Shown piece after piece: positions 1 through 6,707 of a stretch of 7,632 nucleotides of DNA. The position numbers and the translations under genes were made by a program. The notes beneath the pieces are model-generated. The model worked only from the letters and a program-made list of their open reading frames with translations. It was not told the origin of the DNA and ran no database searches. Within the stretch, counting starts at the first letter, position 1. The number at the start of each line of letters is the position of its first letter. Origin of the DNA: Treponemataceae bacterium. GTDB lineage: Bacteria; Spirochaetota; Spirochaetia; Treponematales; Treponemataceae. The stretch lies in the NCBI GenBank assembly GCA_024402455.1, contig JAKSTS010000077.1, positions 1 to 7,632 on the forward strand, given 5' to 3'.

Positions 1-294
1 TCCGCTTTCAACGCCAAGTGCAGAAGCTGCAGACGGAGAAAGCAAAACAAGAACACCCGATAAATCTGTAGAACCAGTAATTACAACAGTGGCTGTTTTG
101 CCATTTGAAGGATTAACAACGTCTACAATTTCGCCTTTAGAAAAAATTCTGCTCTGTGCATAATTTCCACCAGCAGGAAAAGCATCTGCACTACCCCGTG
201 CAGCACGGCCTTCCCAGGCAACAGATGACGATGCAGCCATTACAGAAACAACAGCAAAAACCGCCATCAACAAAATAAGACCAAAACGTTTCAT
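1..294 (-). CDS. RlpA-like double-psi beta-barrel exported protein (C-terminus beyond window)
   Basis: The reading frame stays open from the ATG at 294 to the window edge, giving 98 residues. Residues 1-20 form a signal peptide: Lys-Arg, a hydrophobic core, then SVMA as the likely cleavage site. The mature part (about 27-97) follows the pattern of the RlpA/DPBB fold: a GRAARGSAD opening, then FSKGEIVDVVNPSNGKTATV and LSPSAASALGV, matching the family's 'fGt.V.VtN..NGk.v.V' and 'LS.aAA..LG' stretches. It should act in the periplasm, on or near peptidoglycan. The usual DRG segment, which holds the catalytic Asp in lytic RlpA, reads TGSTDLSG here, so enzyme activity is doubtful. The start is supported by GAGG (minus strand, 300-303). 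It lies 76 bp downstream of another exported-protein gene on the same strand, so they may share a transcript. The family call comes from motif spacing only; domains beyond the edge, such as SPOR or LysM, cannot be seen. Confidence 0.65.
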   Translation of the reverse strand, partial: MKRFGLILLMAVFAVVSVMAASSSVAWEGRAARGSADAFPAGGNYAQSRIFSKGEIVDVVNPSNGKTATVVITGSTDLSGVLVLLSPSAASALGVESG

Positions 295-317
295 ATTTTC
301 CTCGCTAAGCTCCAATT

Positions 318-361
318 TTTTTTTAGTTAAGTTCTGTTTTTTTAATCATAAACTAAAAAAA
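318..361. repeat. A/T-only inverted repeat between the two minus-strand genes
   Basis: TTTTTTTAGTT at 318-328 is the exact reverse complement of AACTAAAAAAA at 351-361, with a 22-nt loop. It fills most of the 76-bp gap between the 371-904 gene and the RlpA-like gene. With a single G/C pair in the 11-bp stem it would be a weak hairpin. It could slow transcription or form an RNA-processing site, but it could also be chance in A/T-rich spacer. Confidence 0.35.
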
Positions 362-370
362 CATTCAAAG

Positions 371-904
371 TTATCGTTTATAAGAAAGTTCCTGAGTTTT
401 CTTCTTTTGAGCTTGAGCCTGAAACCGGATTGCAGCTCCAATTTCTTTTTCAAGACCGACAGAAAAATTTCTAAGACCTTTTTCACAATCTTTTCTATTT
501 AAAGCTGCATGCAGCTTTGGCTGATCAACAATGCCACTTGCATAAACATTGTAATTATTAGATAAAACTTCCCATTCCAGTTCAACGAAAGTTGAATCAC
601 CAGAATTTTCTCCATATCTTATAATTACAGGAACAATATATCCCATTCCGCCAGTTCCGGCAGAAGCAAGATGCTCTATAAACAATTCATTGCTTGTTCC
701 TGTTACAACTACAGGTTCATTTGAAACTATAAAACCGTCATCAAAGAAAGCATCCATAAGTGAAGTTTCCAAAAGACGTGTCATATCACGAACCAATGTC
801 GTAGAAGAATCACGCTGAACAATCACAATTGTAAGAGATTGAGCAAAAGTCAACACAGAAACAAAAACAAGCATTGTTGCAACTAAAAATAACCGTTTTT
901 TCAT
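371..904 (-). CDS. exported protein of unknown function, 177 aa
   Basis: I do not recognise a named family. Residues 1-21 are a typical signal peptide (MKKR, a hydrophobic core, cleavage probably after TFA), so the product should be periplasmic or membrane-associated; there is no lipobox cysteine. The mature part begins with a beta-like SLTIVIVQR strand, then a helix-like segment (about 37-55). SLMDAFFDDGFIVSNEPVVV (48-67) resembles the 'small helix, then GFiVtN strand' of curli CsgG-like or stress-type periplasmic proteins, but this is only an impression. A central beta-rich part (88-125) and a polar C-terminus with QAQAQKKK follow. The only mature cysteine is C140. The start is supported by GAGG at 910-913 (minus strand), 5 nt from the ATG. 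Downstream on the same strand is the RlpA-like gene, so a cell-envelope role is the reasonable guess. The signal peptide is sure; the function is open. Confidence 0.8.
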   Translation of the reverse strand: MKKRLFLVATMLVFVSVLTFAQSLTIVIVQRDSSTTLVRDMTRLLETSLMDAFFDDGFIVSNEPVVVTGTSNELFIEHLASAGTGGMGYIVPVIIRYGENSGDSTFVELEWEVLSNNYNVYASGIVDQPKLHAALNRKDCEKGLRNFSVGLEKEIGAAIRFQAQAQKKKTQELSYKR

Positions 905-955
905 AAAACCTCATCTATCATCTTTATGCATGACAAAATTTTTCGATACATTTGT

Positions 956-978
956 TTCTTAAAATATCTTTTTAAGAA
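956..978. repeat. 9-bp perfect inverted repeat, possible operator or hairpin
   Basis: TTCTTAAAA (956-964) and TTTTAAGAA (970-978) are exact reverse complements around a 5-bp centre, TATCT. The dyad ends about 52 bp upstream of the ATG of the minus-strand 177-aa gene. It could be an operator for a dimeric repressor or a short leader hairpin of that gene. It is short and A/T-rich, so chance is not excluded. Confidence 0.4.
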
Positions 979-1022
979 TTCACATCTATATACTTTCTGA
1001 TTTTCGGCAGAAGTATTGTTCT

Positions 1023-1064
1023 CGTTTATGTTTTCTTACATTGATATCTGTAAAAACATAAACG
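1023..1064. repeat. 12-bp perfect inverted repeat, possible regulatory dyad
   Basis: CGTTTATGTTTT (1023-1034) and AAAACATAAACG (1053-1064) are exact reverse complements separated by 18 bp. The arm centres are 30 bp apart, close to three helical turns, so both arms face the same side of the DNA, as expected for paired binding of a dimeric regulator. On the minus strand the arms overlap a possible promoter for the 177-aa gene: TTTACA (1054-1049), 18 bp, CATAAA (1030-1025). That promoter reading is weak. No T-run follows on either strand, so it does not look like a terminator. Confidence 0.55.
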
Positions 1065-1231
1065 GCAGCATGTTGAACGAACACATACAGAGAACACCAA
1101 AGGAAAAACTCTGCAAGAATAAAACAATTTTCAAAACATATATTTTTTAGATATTTAATTAAACACTAACAATCAAAAAATAGCTAAAAACAAGCAGAAA
1201 ATCATTTTTCTTCTATTATTTGCAACTGACA

Positions 1232-1260
1232 TTGAAATATGAAAATAGTTGTGCTAAAAT
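1232..1260 (+). promoter_or_regulatory. sigma70-type promoter of the five-gene operon
   Basis: TTGAAA at 1232-1237 and TAAAAT at 1255-1260 are separated by exactly 17 bp, and TGC directly before the -10 gives an extended -10 element. Each hexamer differs from consensus at one or two positions. The start would be near 1267, leaving a leader of about 215 nt before the dehydratase gene. It is the best plus-strand promoter I see between 905 and 1481, and no gene inside the operon has room for its own promoter outside coding sequence. Confidence 0.6.
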
Positions 1261-1381
1261 GTTTAATTATAATTGTAAATAGAGTCGCTGAAAATTTAAA
1301 TTTTTGGTGGCAGCAAAATTCGCAGTCATCTCTAATTTTTTTTAGATGCCCTGAACTCTTGATTTTTTAATTTTGCAATTA

Positions 1382-1416
1382 TTTTTGTGCAGTTTAAGAC
1401 TTTAACTGCACAAAAA
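1382..1416 (+). promoter_or_regulatory. 13-bp perfect stem-loop in the operon leader
   Basis: TTTTTGTGCAGTT (1382-1394) pairs without mismatch with AACTGCACAAAAA (1404-1416) around a 9-nt loop. The T-run lies 5' and the A-run 3' of the G/C core. This is the reverse of an intrinsic terminator on the plus strand, and by symmetry also on the minus strand. A structural leader element is more likely: RNA stability, attenuation or protein binding. A weaker hairpin lies just upstream (CATCT 1328-1332 with AGATG 1344-1348). I do not recognise a known riboswitch class. Confidence 0.55.
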
Positions 1417-1433
1417 AAGTCTGGCTTTTTGTA

Positions 1434-1472
1434 CCTCCTGTTTTAGAGGAAAGAAACTAGTCAATATTAGGA
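1434..1472 (+). promoter_or_regulatory. anti-Shine-Dalgarno-like CCTCCT with two competing partners before the first gene
   Basis: CCTCCT (1434-1439) copies the ribosomal anti-Shine-Dalgarno core. It can pair locally with AGAGGA at 1445-1450 (CCTC with GAGG, 8-nt loop) or, through TCCT, with AGGA at 1469-1472. The second partner is the ribosome binding site of the dehydratase, 9 nt before its ATG at 1482. AGAGGA at 1445-1450 has no start codon at a suitable distance, so it may act as a decoy or switch partner. The pairings are only four to five base pairs each, so regulation is inferred, not shown. Confidence 0.35.
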
Positions 1473-1481
1473 CAAACTTTA

Positions 1482-2969
1482 ATGTCATTAAAAAATGATG
1501 TGCGTGTCTATATCATCGGTGCAGGTTTTGCAGGCCAGATGATAGCAGACGAACTTGAAGCAAAAAAGATTTTTGGACGTGTTACAGCCTTTTTAGACGA
1601 TGACACAAGCCTTATCGGCAAACAGCGCAACGGTATTCCAATCTATGGTCCAATCAGCATGGCAGGTCTTTTAAAACCTGGTGCTTATGACGAAGCAATA
1701 ATTGCAATGCCAAGCGCACAAAATGAACGTCTTCGCGAAGTGTACGGCATTTTAAGCGAAGCGGGATTTTCAAAAATCAAAATTCTTCCAAGCGTTTCGC
1801 AAATTGTCGAAGGCAAAGCACATCTTGTTCAGGCTCGCGAAATCAATCCGCTTGATTTGCTTGGACGCACACCTATTACAATTTCTTTAAAAGAAACATT
1901 GTCATACCTTCGCGGCAAACGCGTTCTCATAACAGGTGCCGGCGGTTCAATAGGTTCAGAACTTGCAAGACAGCTGCTTTCAGGTGGAGCAGAACGTCTT
2001 TATCTTTTTGGTCACGGTGAAAATTCTATTTATCACATAGACAAAGAACTTCGAATACTTCAGGCTGAAGGTGTCGGAGAAAAAGCAACAATAGTTCCAA
2101 TTATTGGTGAATTAAAAGACAAATCATATCTTGAATGGCTGCTTCCAAAAATGCATATCGACGTAATCTTCCATTGTGCAGCTTATAAACATGTGCCAAT
2201 GATGGAAGAAAACCCGGTTGCCGCAATTGAGAACAATGTTTTCGGCACACAGAACCTGCTTGAAGCTTCGCTTGCTTCAAACGTAAAACGTTTTGTGCTT
2301 ATTTCAACAGACAAAGCAGTTGAACCGGTTTCAACTTATGGCGTTTCAAAAATGCTTTCTGAAAAATTAGTGCTCGCTGCTGCAAAAAAAGCTTCTAAAG
2401 ACCAGTCGTTCATGTTTGTACGCTTTGGCAATGTTTTAGGCAGCCGCGGTTCAATTCTTCCGCTTTTTATGGAACAGATAAAAACCGGCGGACCTGTAAC
2501 AGTTACACACCCTGAAATGAAGCGTTTTTTCATGACTATTCCAGAAGCATGTTCGCTTGTGCTTCAGACCGGTGGCGTTGGTCAAAACGGTCTTTCCTAT
2601 CTGCTTGACATGGGCGAACCAATCAAAATTGTTGACATAGCAGAACAGATTATACGCTTTTCCGGTTTTGAGCCAAATAAAGACATCAAAATTGAATTTA
2701 TCGGTTCAAGAAAGGGCGAACGCCTTGACGAACCGCTCTGGATAGACGAAGAAAACCCGACAAAAACAGAATATCCAAAAATCTTAAAGCTTAAATCTTT
2801 GCCATATAAAGATAAAGAACTTGCAGACCTGCTTGCAAAACTAAAAGCTGTCTGCATTTACGATGAATCAAAAAAAGAACTTTACAGAAACAAAGAATAT
2901 TTAATCAAGACACTTTGCGAAGCTGTGCCATCCCTTAAGGAGTTTTATAATGCTCAAGGAAAAAATTAA
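1482..2969 (+). CDS. FlaA1/CapD-type NDP-sugar 4,6-dehydratase, soluble form
   Basis: Probable UDP-N-acetylglucosamine (or related UDP-sugar) 4,6-dehydratase making the 4-keto-6-deoxy intermediate for surface sugars. The 495-residue protein has two Rossmann parts. An N-terminal nucleotide-binding domain (about 8-125) starts with IIGAGFAGQ. An extended SDR domain (about 145-420) has TGAGGSIGSE at 151-160 for NAD(P), HCAAYKHVPMME at 231-242, and STDKAV at 275-280 with Asp277 and Lys278. It also carries YGVSK with Tyr286 and Lys290, RFGNVLGSRGS at 314-324, GEPIKIVDIAEQI at 378-390 and GSRKGERLDE at 408-417. Tyr286 makes this the Ser-Tyr-Lys type, as in Helicobacter FlaA1, not the Ser-Met-Lys type of WbpM. 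Long family members carry four N-terminal membrane helices; none is present, so this enzyme should be cytoplasmic. The start at 1482 is supported by AGGA at 1469-1472. The last 20 nt overlap the aminotransferase gene, its natural next step. The exact sugar cannot be read from the sequence. Confidence 0.92.
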   Translation: MSLKNDVRVYIIGAGFAGQMIADELEAKKIFGRVTAFLDDDTSLIGKQRNGIPIYGPISMAGLLKPGAYDEAIIAMPSAQNERLREVYGILSEAGFSKIKILPSVSQIVEGKAHLVQAREINPLDLLGRTPITISLKETLSYLRGKRVLITGAGGSIGSELARQLLSGGAERLYLFGHGENSIYHIDKELRILQAEGVGEKATIVPIIGELKDKSYLEWLLPKMHIDVIFHCAAYKHVPMMEENPVAAIENNVFGTQNLLEASLASNVKRFVLISTDKAVEPVSTYGVSKMLSEKLVLAAAKKASKDQSFMFVRFGNVLGSRGSILPLFMEQIKTGGPVTVTHPEMKRFFMTIPEACSLVLQTGGVGQNGLSYLLDMGEPIKIVDIAEQIIRFSGFEPNKDIKIEFIGSRKGERLDEPLWIDEENPTKTEYPKILKLKSLPYKDKELADLLAKLKAVCIYDESKKELYRNKEYLIKTLCEAVPSLKEFYNAQGKN

Positions 2970-4125
2970 TTTTTCAGTTGCTTCACTTGGCAAAGAAGAA
3001 GAAGAAGCTGTTCTGCGCGTTCTGCGTTCCGGCTGGATTACAACCGGAAAAGAAACAATGGCTTTTGAAAAAGAGTTTGCACAAAAAATTAATGCAAAAT
3101 GTGCTCTTGCTGTAAACAGTGCAACTTCTGGTCTTATGCTTGCATATGATGCACTTGGCTTAAAAGACGGCTATAAAATTTTAACAACCCCTTATACATT
3201 TGCTTCAACTGCACTTGCAGCACGTCATCTTGGTGCACATATTGAATATGCCGACATCGAAAAAGATTCTTATAACATTTCAGCAGATGCTGTTGAACAA
3301 AAACTTGAACAAGATGCCAGAAATGGAAAAAAAATCAAAGCTATCGTTCCTGTTCACATTGCCGGAAACGTATGCAATATGGACGCTCTGAAACAGCTTG
3401 CAGAGCACTATAATGTAAAAATTGTAGAAGATGCAGCACACGCCTTCCCTTCAAAAACCAAAAATGGTTTTGCGGGCACATTAGGCGATATCGGTGTATT
3501 TTCGTTTTATGCCACAAAAACAATAACAACTGCCGAAGGCGGCATGATAACAACAAACAACGAAGAATATGCCAAGCGAATGCAGGTAATGCGCCTTCAT
3601 GGAATTGACCGGCCAATCTGGGACCGCTACACAAAAGATAAGGCTTCGTGGGAATATGATGTTGTTGACGCAGGTTTCAAATGCAATCTGCCGGATATTC
3701 TTGGCGCAATTGGAAGGGAACAGCTGAAAAAAGCAGACACACTTTTTGAAAAACGCAAGCGCATTGTTGAACGCTATAATAATGCATTCAAAAACATTGA
3801 TTTTTTGACCGTTCCCCCAGACGGAGACGGAAATGCATGGCATTTATATCTTCTGCGCATAAAACCTGAAATGCTGAAAATAAACAGAAACGAATTTGGT
3901 TCTCTTCTTCAAGATGAAGGCATATGCATTTCAATGCACTTTATTCCACATTTCAGAATGACATATTTCAAAAATGAATATGGATTAAAAGCTGAAGATT
4001 TTCCAAATGCACAGGAACATTTTGAAAAGACAATTACTTTGCCATTATGGCCAGACATGACAGATGAAATGGCAGATCGTGTTATTGAAACGGTGCTTTC
4101 TATAGGAAAAGCCCACCATGCTTGA
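2950..4125 (+). CDS. DegT/DnrJ/EryC1/StrS PLP-dependent sugar aminotransferase
   Basis: Transfers an amino group, usually from glutamate, to the 4-keto sugar made by the preceding dehydratase, giving a UDP-4-amino-4,6-dideoxy sugar of the PglE/PseC/ArnB kind. All 391 residues fit the family length. Visible landmarks are NSATS at 56-60 (phosphate loop of PLP), TPYTFAST at 80-87, and VHIAGN at 135-140. VEDAAHAF at 159-166 has Asp161 for the pyridine nitrogen, and FSFYATKTITTAEGG at 184-198 has Lys190 as the Schiff-base lysine. The substrate-side stretch GFKCNLPDILGAIG is at 242-255. No catalytic residue is missing. The start is set by a near-perfect AAGGAG at 2937-2942, seven nt before the ATG and inside the upstream gene, so translation is probably coupled. 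It overlaps the next gene by 8 nt. Family and chemistry are secure; the sugar and the regiochemistry are inferred from the neighbour. Confidence 0.93.
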   Translation: MLKEKINFSVASLGKEEEEAVLRVLRSGWITTGKETMAFEKEFAQKINAKCALAVNSATSGLMLAYDALGLKDGYKILTTPYTFASTALAARHLGAHIEYADIEKDSYNISADAVEQKLEQDARNGKKIKAIVPVHIAGNVCNMDALKQLAEHYNVKIVEDAAHAFPSKTKNGFAGTLGDIGVFSFYATKTITTAEGGMITTNNEEYAKRMQVMRLHGIDRPIWDRYTKDKASWEYDVVDAGFKCNLPDILGAIGREQLKKADTLFEKRKRIVERYNNAFKNIDFLTVPPDGDGNAWHLYLLRIKPEMLKINRNEFGSLLQDEGICISMHFIPHFRMTYFKNEYGLKAEDFPNAQEHFEKTITLPLWPDMTDEMADRVIETVLSIGKAHHA

Positions 4126-6238
4126 AAATGAAGCAAAACCCAAAAAGAAACGTGCCTCTCATGCTAAAAAGCAGTTTGTCTACACACAGACATTTTCAAG
4201 CGACATTGTCCTTGACGATATGCTTTTTGGACTGCTTGTGCGCAGCCCTGTTCAATGCGGCACAGTGCCTGAAATTGAACTGCCGGAACTGCCGGAAGGA
4301 GTTTCGTTTTTTAGCGCAAAAGACATACCAGGCTCAAATAATGTTGCCGTAAAAAATGCAAGTACAAGCATTTTTGCAGACAAAGAAATTTTATATTTAG
4401 GTCAGCCGCTTGGAATTCTTGTAGGTCCAGATGAGCACCAGCTTAACGAACTTTTACCGTCAATCGGTTTTTCAATGGATCCGCTAAATATTCCTATGGG
4501 ACTTGAATTTACAGATTCATTTTCTGCTGATCAGCTTATTGCAAACCGCTCGATTATTCATGGCGAACCTGACAGCACTTTTGAAAAAGAAGAACACAAA
4601 TTTGAGCAGACATTTTCGCTTGATTTTGTACAGCCAAAAGTAGAAAGAAACAGCTGCGTTGTTTCATATACAGGCAAACAGCTTCATATTTATACAAACT
4701 CCCAATGGGCAAAACACTTAAGATCAACAGTAGCAGAAACACTTGCCATAAACGACAGCCATATTTTAATTCACAAAACACACCAAGTGAACACTAAAAT
4801 TAATGACACATGGATTACAAGTGTAACTGCAGCACAAATAGCAGTTGCTTCTTTTCATCTGCACAAACCAGTTAAATTAGTTTATTCACTTTCTGAACAG
4901 GAAACATACATTGAACGTATAGAACCGGCTTCAATCAGATTCAGAACTTCATGCAACAATGAAGGCAAAATAACATCGCTTGATATCTGCATGCTTGTAA
5001 ATGCTGGAATTATAAATCCGTTTATTCAGTATATTCTTGACCGTTTTGTAATTGCAGCAACAGGCGCATATAAGATAGAAAATCTTCGAATCGATGCATA
5101 TGCCATAAAAACAAACCAGCCGCCGCTAAACTGCTCTTTTACGTGGGGCGACACACAGGCTTTTTTTGCAATTGAAAATCACATTCATTACATTGCAAAT
5201 CAGCTTAAAATTGATATAAACCAGATTAGAAAGCAAAACTTTCTGAAACCGAATGATGAAGATTTTTATTGCAAGATTGACACATCATCAGTTAATGAAG
5301 TTATAAAAAAAGCTTCTATACGACGCGCCTTTATTGATAAAGAATCAAAAACAGAGCAAGAATCAAGTGAATACGAAAGAAGAAATTCTGCATACAATCT
5401 GATATCAGAATCATCTTCAAAGAACACACACAAACACTTAAGGGGAATCGGACTAGCTGTTGCACATGAAGGCAGCTGCTTTCTTGCAGAAGATTTAATA
5501 AGAAACAAATATTCGCTTGAAACGACACTTGAAACAGACGGCTCTCTTTCTGTAAAGATTTTTTCTCCATCTGAACATTTGAAAACAATCTGGCTCAGGC
5601 TGATAGAAAAGCTTCTTGATATTTCACCTGAAAACGTAAATTTTGAAACAGACTATTCAAATACAGAAGAACCAGAAGAACCAGATGTTCTTTCTTTAAA
5701 CATAACAGTAATGACGCAACTGTTAAAAAAATGCTGCATGTCGCTTCAAAAATCAAGGTTCAGGCAGCCGTTGCCAATTTCCGTAAAAAAAACATTTATG
5801 CCTTCACGAAAAAAACCGTGGAACACACAGGATTTTTGCGGTCAGCCTTTTCTGGCAACATCATGGGCTGCAGCTGTTGTTGAAGTTGAAGTCAACACTG
5901 TTACATATGAAATTTCTGTAAGAGATGTAAATATTGCTATTGAATGCGGTGAACTGCTTGATGAAAAATCTGCAATTTCAGCAGTAAAAACAGAATCTGC
6001 AAAACTGCTAACAAGTTTTGTTGAACCAAACTCACTCAATATAATTTATCCAAAAGTTTCATTTATTCAGTCTGGCGAAAATCCAAAAGAAATTGGTTCC
6101 ATAATCGAAAGCATATTGCCAGCAGCATTCAGTTCGGCAGTTTCTCAAGCAATCGGTGTGCCTGTAACAAATCTGCCATTGCAGACAGACAGCATTTTTA
6201 ATCTTTTAGCACAAAAGGAAATGCCAGATGAAAATTGA
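4118..6238 (+). CDS. divergent xanthine dehydrogenase/CoxL-type large subunit lacking molybdopterin motifs
   Basis: The 706 residues (slightly short for a family of about 750-800) align in order with the molybdenum-hydroxylase large subunit. An a/b-hammerhead domain (about 28-115) has LLVRSP, DIPGSNN and LYLGQPLGILV. Next come GEPDSTFEKEEHKFEQTF (149-166), KPVKLVYSLSEQETYIER (250-267), ATGAYKIENLRIDAYAIKTN (314-333), TWGDTQAFFAIE (342-353), and a second half with TDGSLSV (473-479) and VVEVEVN (587-593). Expected Mo-cofactor motifs are absent: GGGFGGK reads QVNTKINDTW (223-232), RGFGxPQ reads FTWGDTQ, and GQG after the DGS strand reads SPSEHLKT. Glu653 in SGENP (651-655) sits where the catalytic Glu of the GEPP motif is expected. 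Polar, acidic inserts lie at about 405-440 and 511-523. The frame is intact with normal codon use, so it is not a decaying pseudogene. It starts 8 nt inside the aminotransferase gene and overlaps the Fe-S gene by 11 nt. Membership is clear; bound cofactor and substrate are unknown. Confidence 0.85.
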   Translation: MLENEAKPKKKRASHAKKQFVYTQTFSSDIVLDDMLFGLLVRSPVQCGTVPEIELPELPEGVSFFSAKDIPGSNNVAVKNASTSIFADKEILYLGQPLGILVGPDEHQLNELLPSIGFSMDPLNIPMGLEFTDSFSADQLIANRSIIHGEPDSTFEKEEHKFEQTFSLDFVQPKVERNSCVVSYTGKQLHIYTNSQWAKHLRSTVAETLAINDSHILIHKTHQVNTKINDTWITSVTAAQIAVASFHLHKPVKLVYSLSEQETYIERIEPASIRFRTSCNNEGKITSLDICMLVNAGIINPFIQYILDRFVIAATGAYKIENLRIDAYAIKTNQPPLNCSFTWGDTQAFFAIENHIHYIANQLKIDINQIRKQNFLKPNDEDFYCKIDTSSVNEVIKKASIRRAFIDKESKTEQESSEYERRNSAYNLISESSSKNTHKHLRGIGLAVAHEGSCFLAEDLIRNKYSLETTLETDGSLSVKIFSPSEHLKTIWLRLIEKLLDISPENVNFETDYSNTEEPEEPDVLSLNITVMTQLLKKCCMSLQKSRFRQPLPISVKKTFMPSRKKPWNTQDFCGQPFLATSWAAAVVEVEVNTVTYEISVRDVNIAIECGELLDEKSAISAVKTESAKLLTSFVEPNSLNIIYPKVSFIQSGENPKEIGSIIESILPAAFSSAVSQAIGVPVTNLPLQTDSIFNLLAQKEMPDEN

Positions 6239-6707
6239 TTGCGTAATTAATGATAAAATTGAATCTCTAGAAATAAACGGAACAGAAAAGCTGATTGATA
6301 TTCTGCGCAGTAAATTTAATCTTTGTGGAAGCAAAATGCGATGTGGCGAAGGCAGATGCGGTTCATGTACAGTGCTCCTAGACGGAACGCCTGTTCTTTC
6401 GTGCATTCTGCCCGTATACACAATACAGGACTGTTCAATTACAACAATTGAATATTTCAGGGTAACTTCTGAATACGAAGACATTCATAAAGGTTTTGAT
6501 AAAGCTGGAGTGCACCACTGCAAATATTGCGAAGCTTCTAAATATTTTACAATAAATGAGTTTATTGAACAAAATAAAATGCCGTCAAAAGCAGAAATTG
6601 AGCAGTTTATTACATCAATGCCATGTAAATGTGTAGAACCAAATACATTGATAACAGGCATTATTCTAGCAGCAAAATACCGCAGGATACGCACAAATGA
6701 AAAATGA
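6228..6707 (+). CDS. [2Fe-2S] small subunit of a molybdenum-hydroxylase-like complex
   Basis: Electron-transfer subunit of the XdhC/CoxS/QorS type, 159 residues, normal family length. The plant-ferredoxin-like domain (1-75) holds CGEGRCGSC with Cys39, Cys44 and Cys47, and VLSC with Cys59 for the first cluster. The helical domain (about 86-153) holds HCKYC with Cys98 and Cys101, and PCKC with Cys133 and Cys135 for the second. All eight ligands are present, so two [2Fe-2S] clusters are expected. The cofactor-facing residues differ: QCGFCTPG becomes HCKYCEAS, and CRCTGY becomes CKCVEP. In xanthine dehydrogenase that Gln and the second CxC Cys contact the pterin. The start is set by AAAGGA at 6214-6219, 8 nt before the ATG. 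It overlaps the large-subunit gene and the FAD gene by 11 nt each, indicating coupled, near-stoichiometric synthesis. The partner subunits are its neighbours. Confidence 0.92.
   Translation: MKIDCVINDKIESLEINGTEKLIDILRSKFNLCGSKMRCGEGRCGSCTVLLDGTPVLSCILPVYTIQDCSITTIEYFRVTSEYEDIHKGFDKAGVHHCKYCEASKYFTINEFIEQNKMPSKAEIEQFITSMPCKCVEPNTLITGIILAAKYRRIRTNEK

Larger units (their letters stand above)
905..1481. other. 577-bp divergent intergenic region
   Basis: This is the only gap over 300 bp. It separates the minus-strand envelope genes from the plus-strand operon. I see no protein-coding frame with a ribosome binding site and no tRNA, rRNA or repeat array. It holds, left to right, a 9-bp dyad (956-978), a 12-bp dyad (1023-1064), a plain A/T-rich stretch (about 1065-1230), the plus-strand promoter (1232-1260), and a leader with hairpins (about 1267-1481). 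Each is listed separately. Confidence 0.8.

Noticed and set aside
1239..1285. Start codon ATG at 1259 followed by a short frame
   Set aside because: It overlaps the -10 hexamer, so it would not be in the transcript, and it ends after a few codons.
1382..1416. Intrinsic terminator
   Set aside because: Ts precede and As follow the G/C core on both strands, the reverse of a terminator; a promoter and open operon lie on either side.
1387..1446. A 19-codon frame starting with GTG across the leader hairpin, as an attenuation leader peptide
   Set aside because: No ribosome binding site precedes it, the start lies in the hairpin stem, and there is no run of regulatory codons.
3481..3843. Minus-strand frame of 120 codons inside the aminotransferase gene
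   Set aside because: It is antisense to strongly conserved PLP-enzyme motifs, lacks family resemblance and shows odd Cys/Phe-rich composition typical of a shadow frame.
4118..6238. Large subunit as a frameshifted or decaying pseudogene
   Set aside because: The frame is continuous over 706 codons, family segments occur in the right order to the C-terminus, and both ends overlap neighbouring genes with usable ribosome binding sites.
6206..6484. Minus-strand frame of 92 codons opposite the Fe-S gene start
   Set aside because: It is the complement of the cluster-binding region and of an operon junction, with no promoter or family match.
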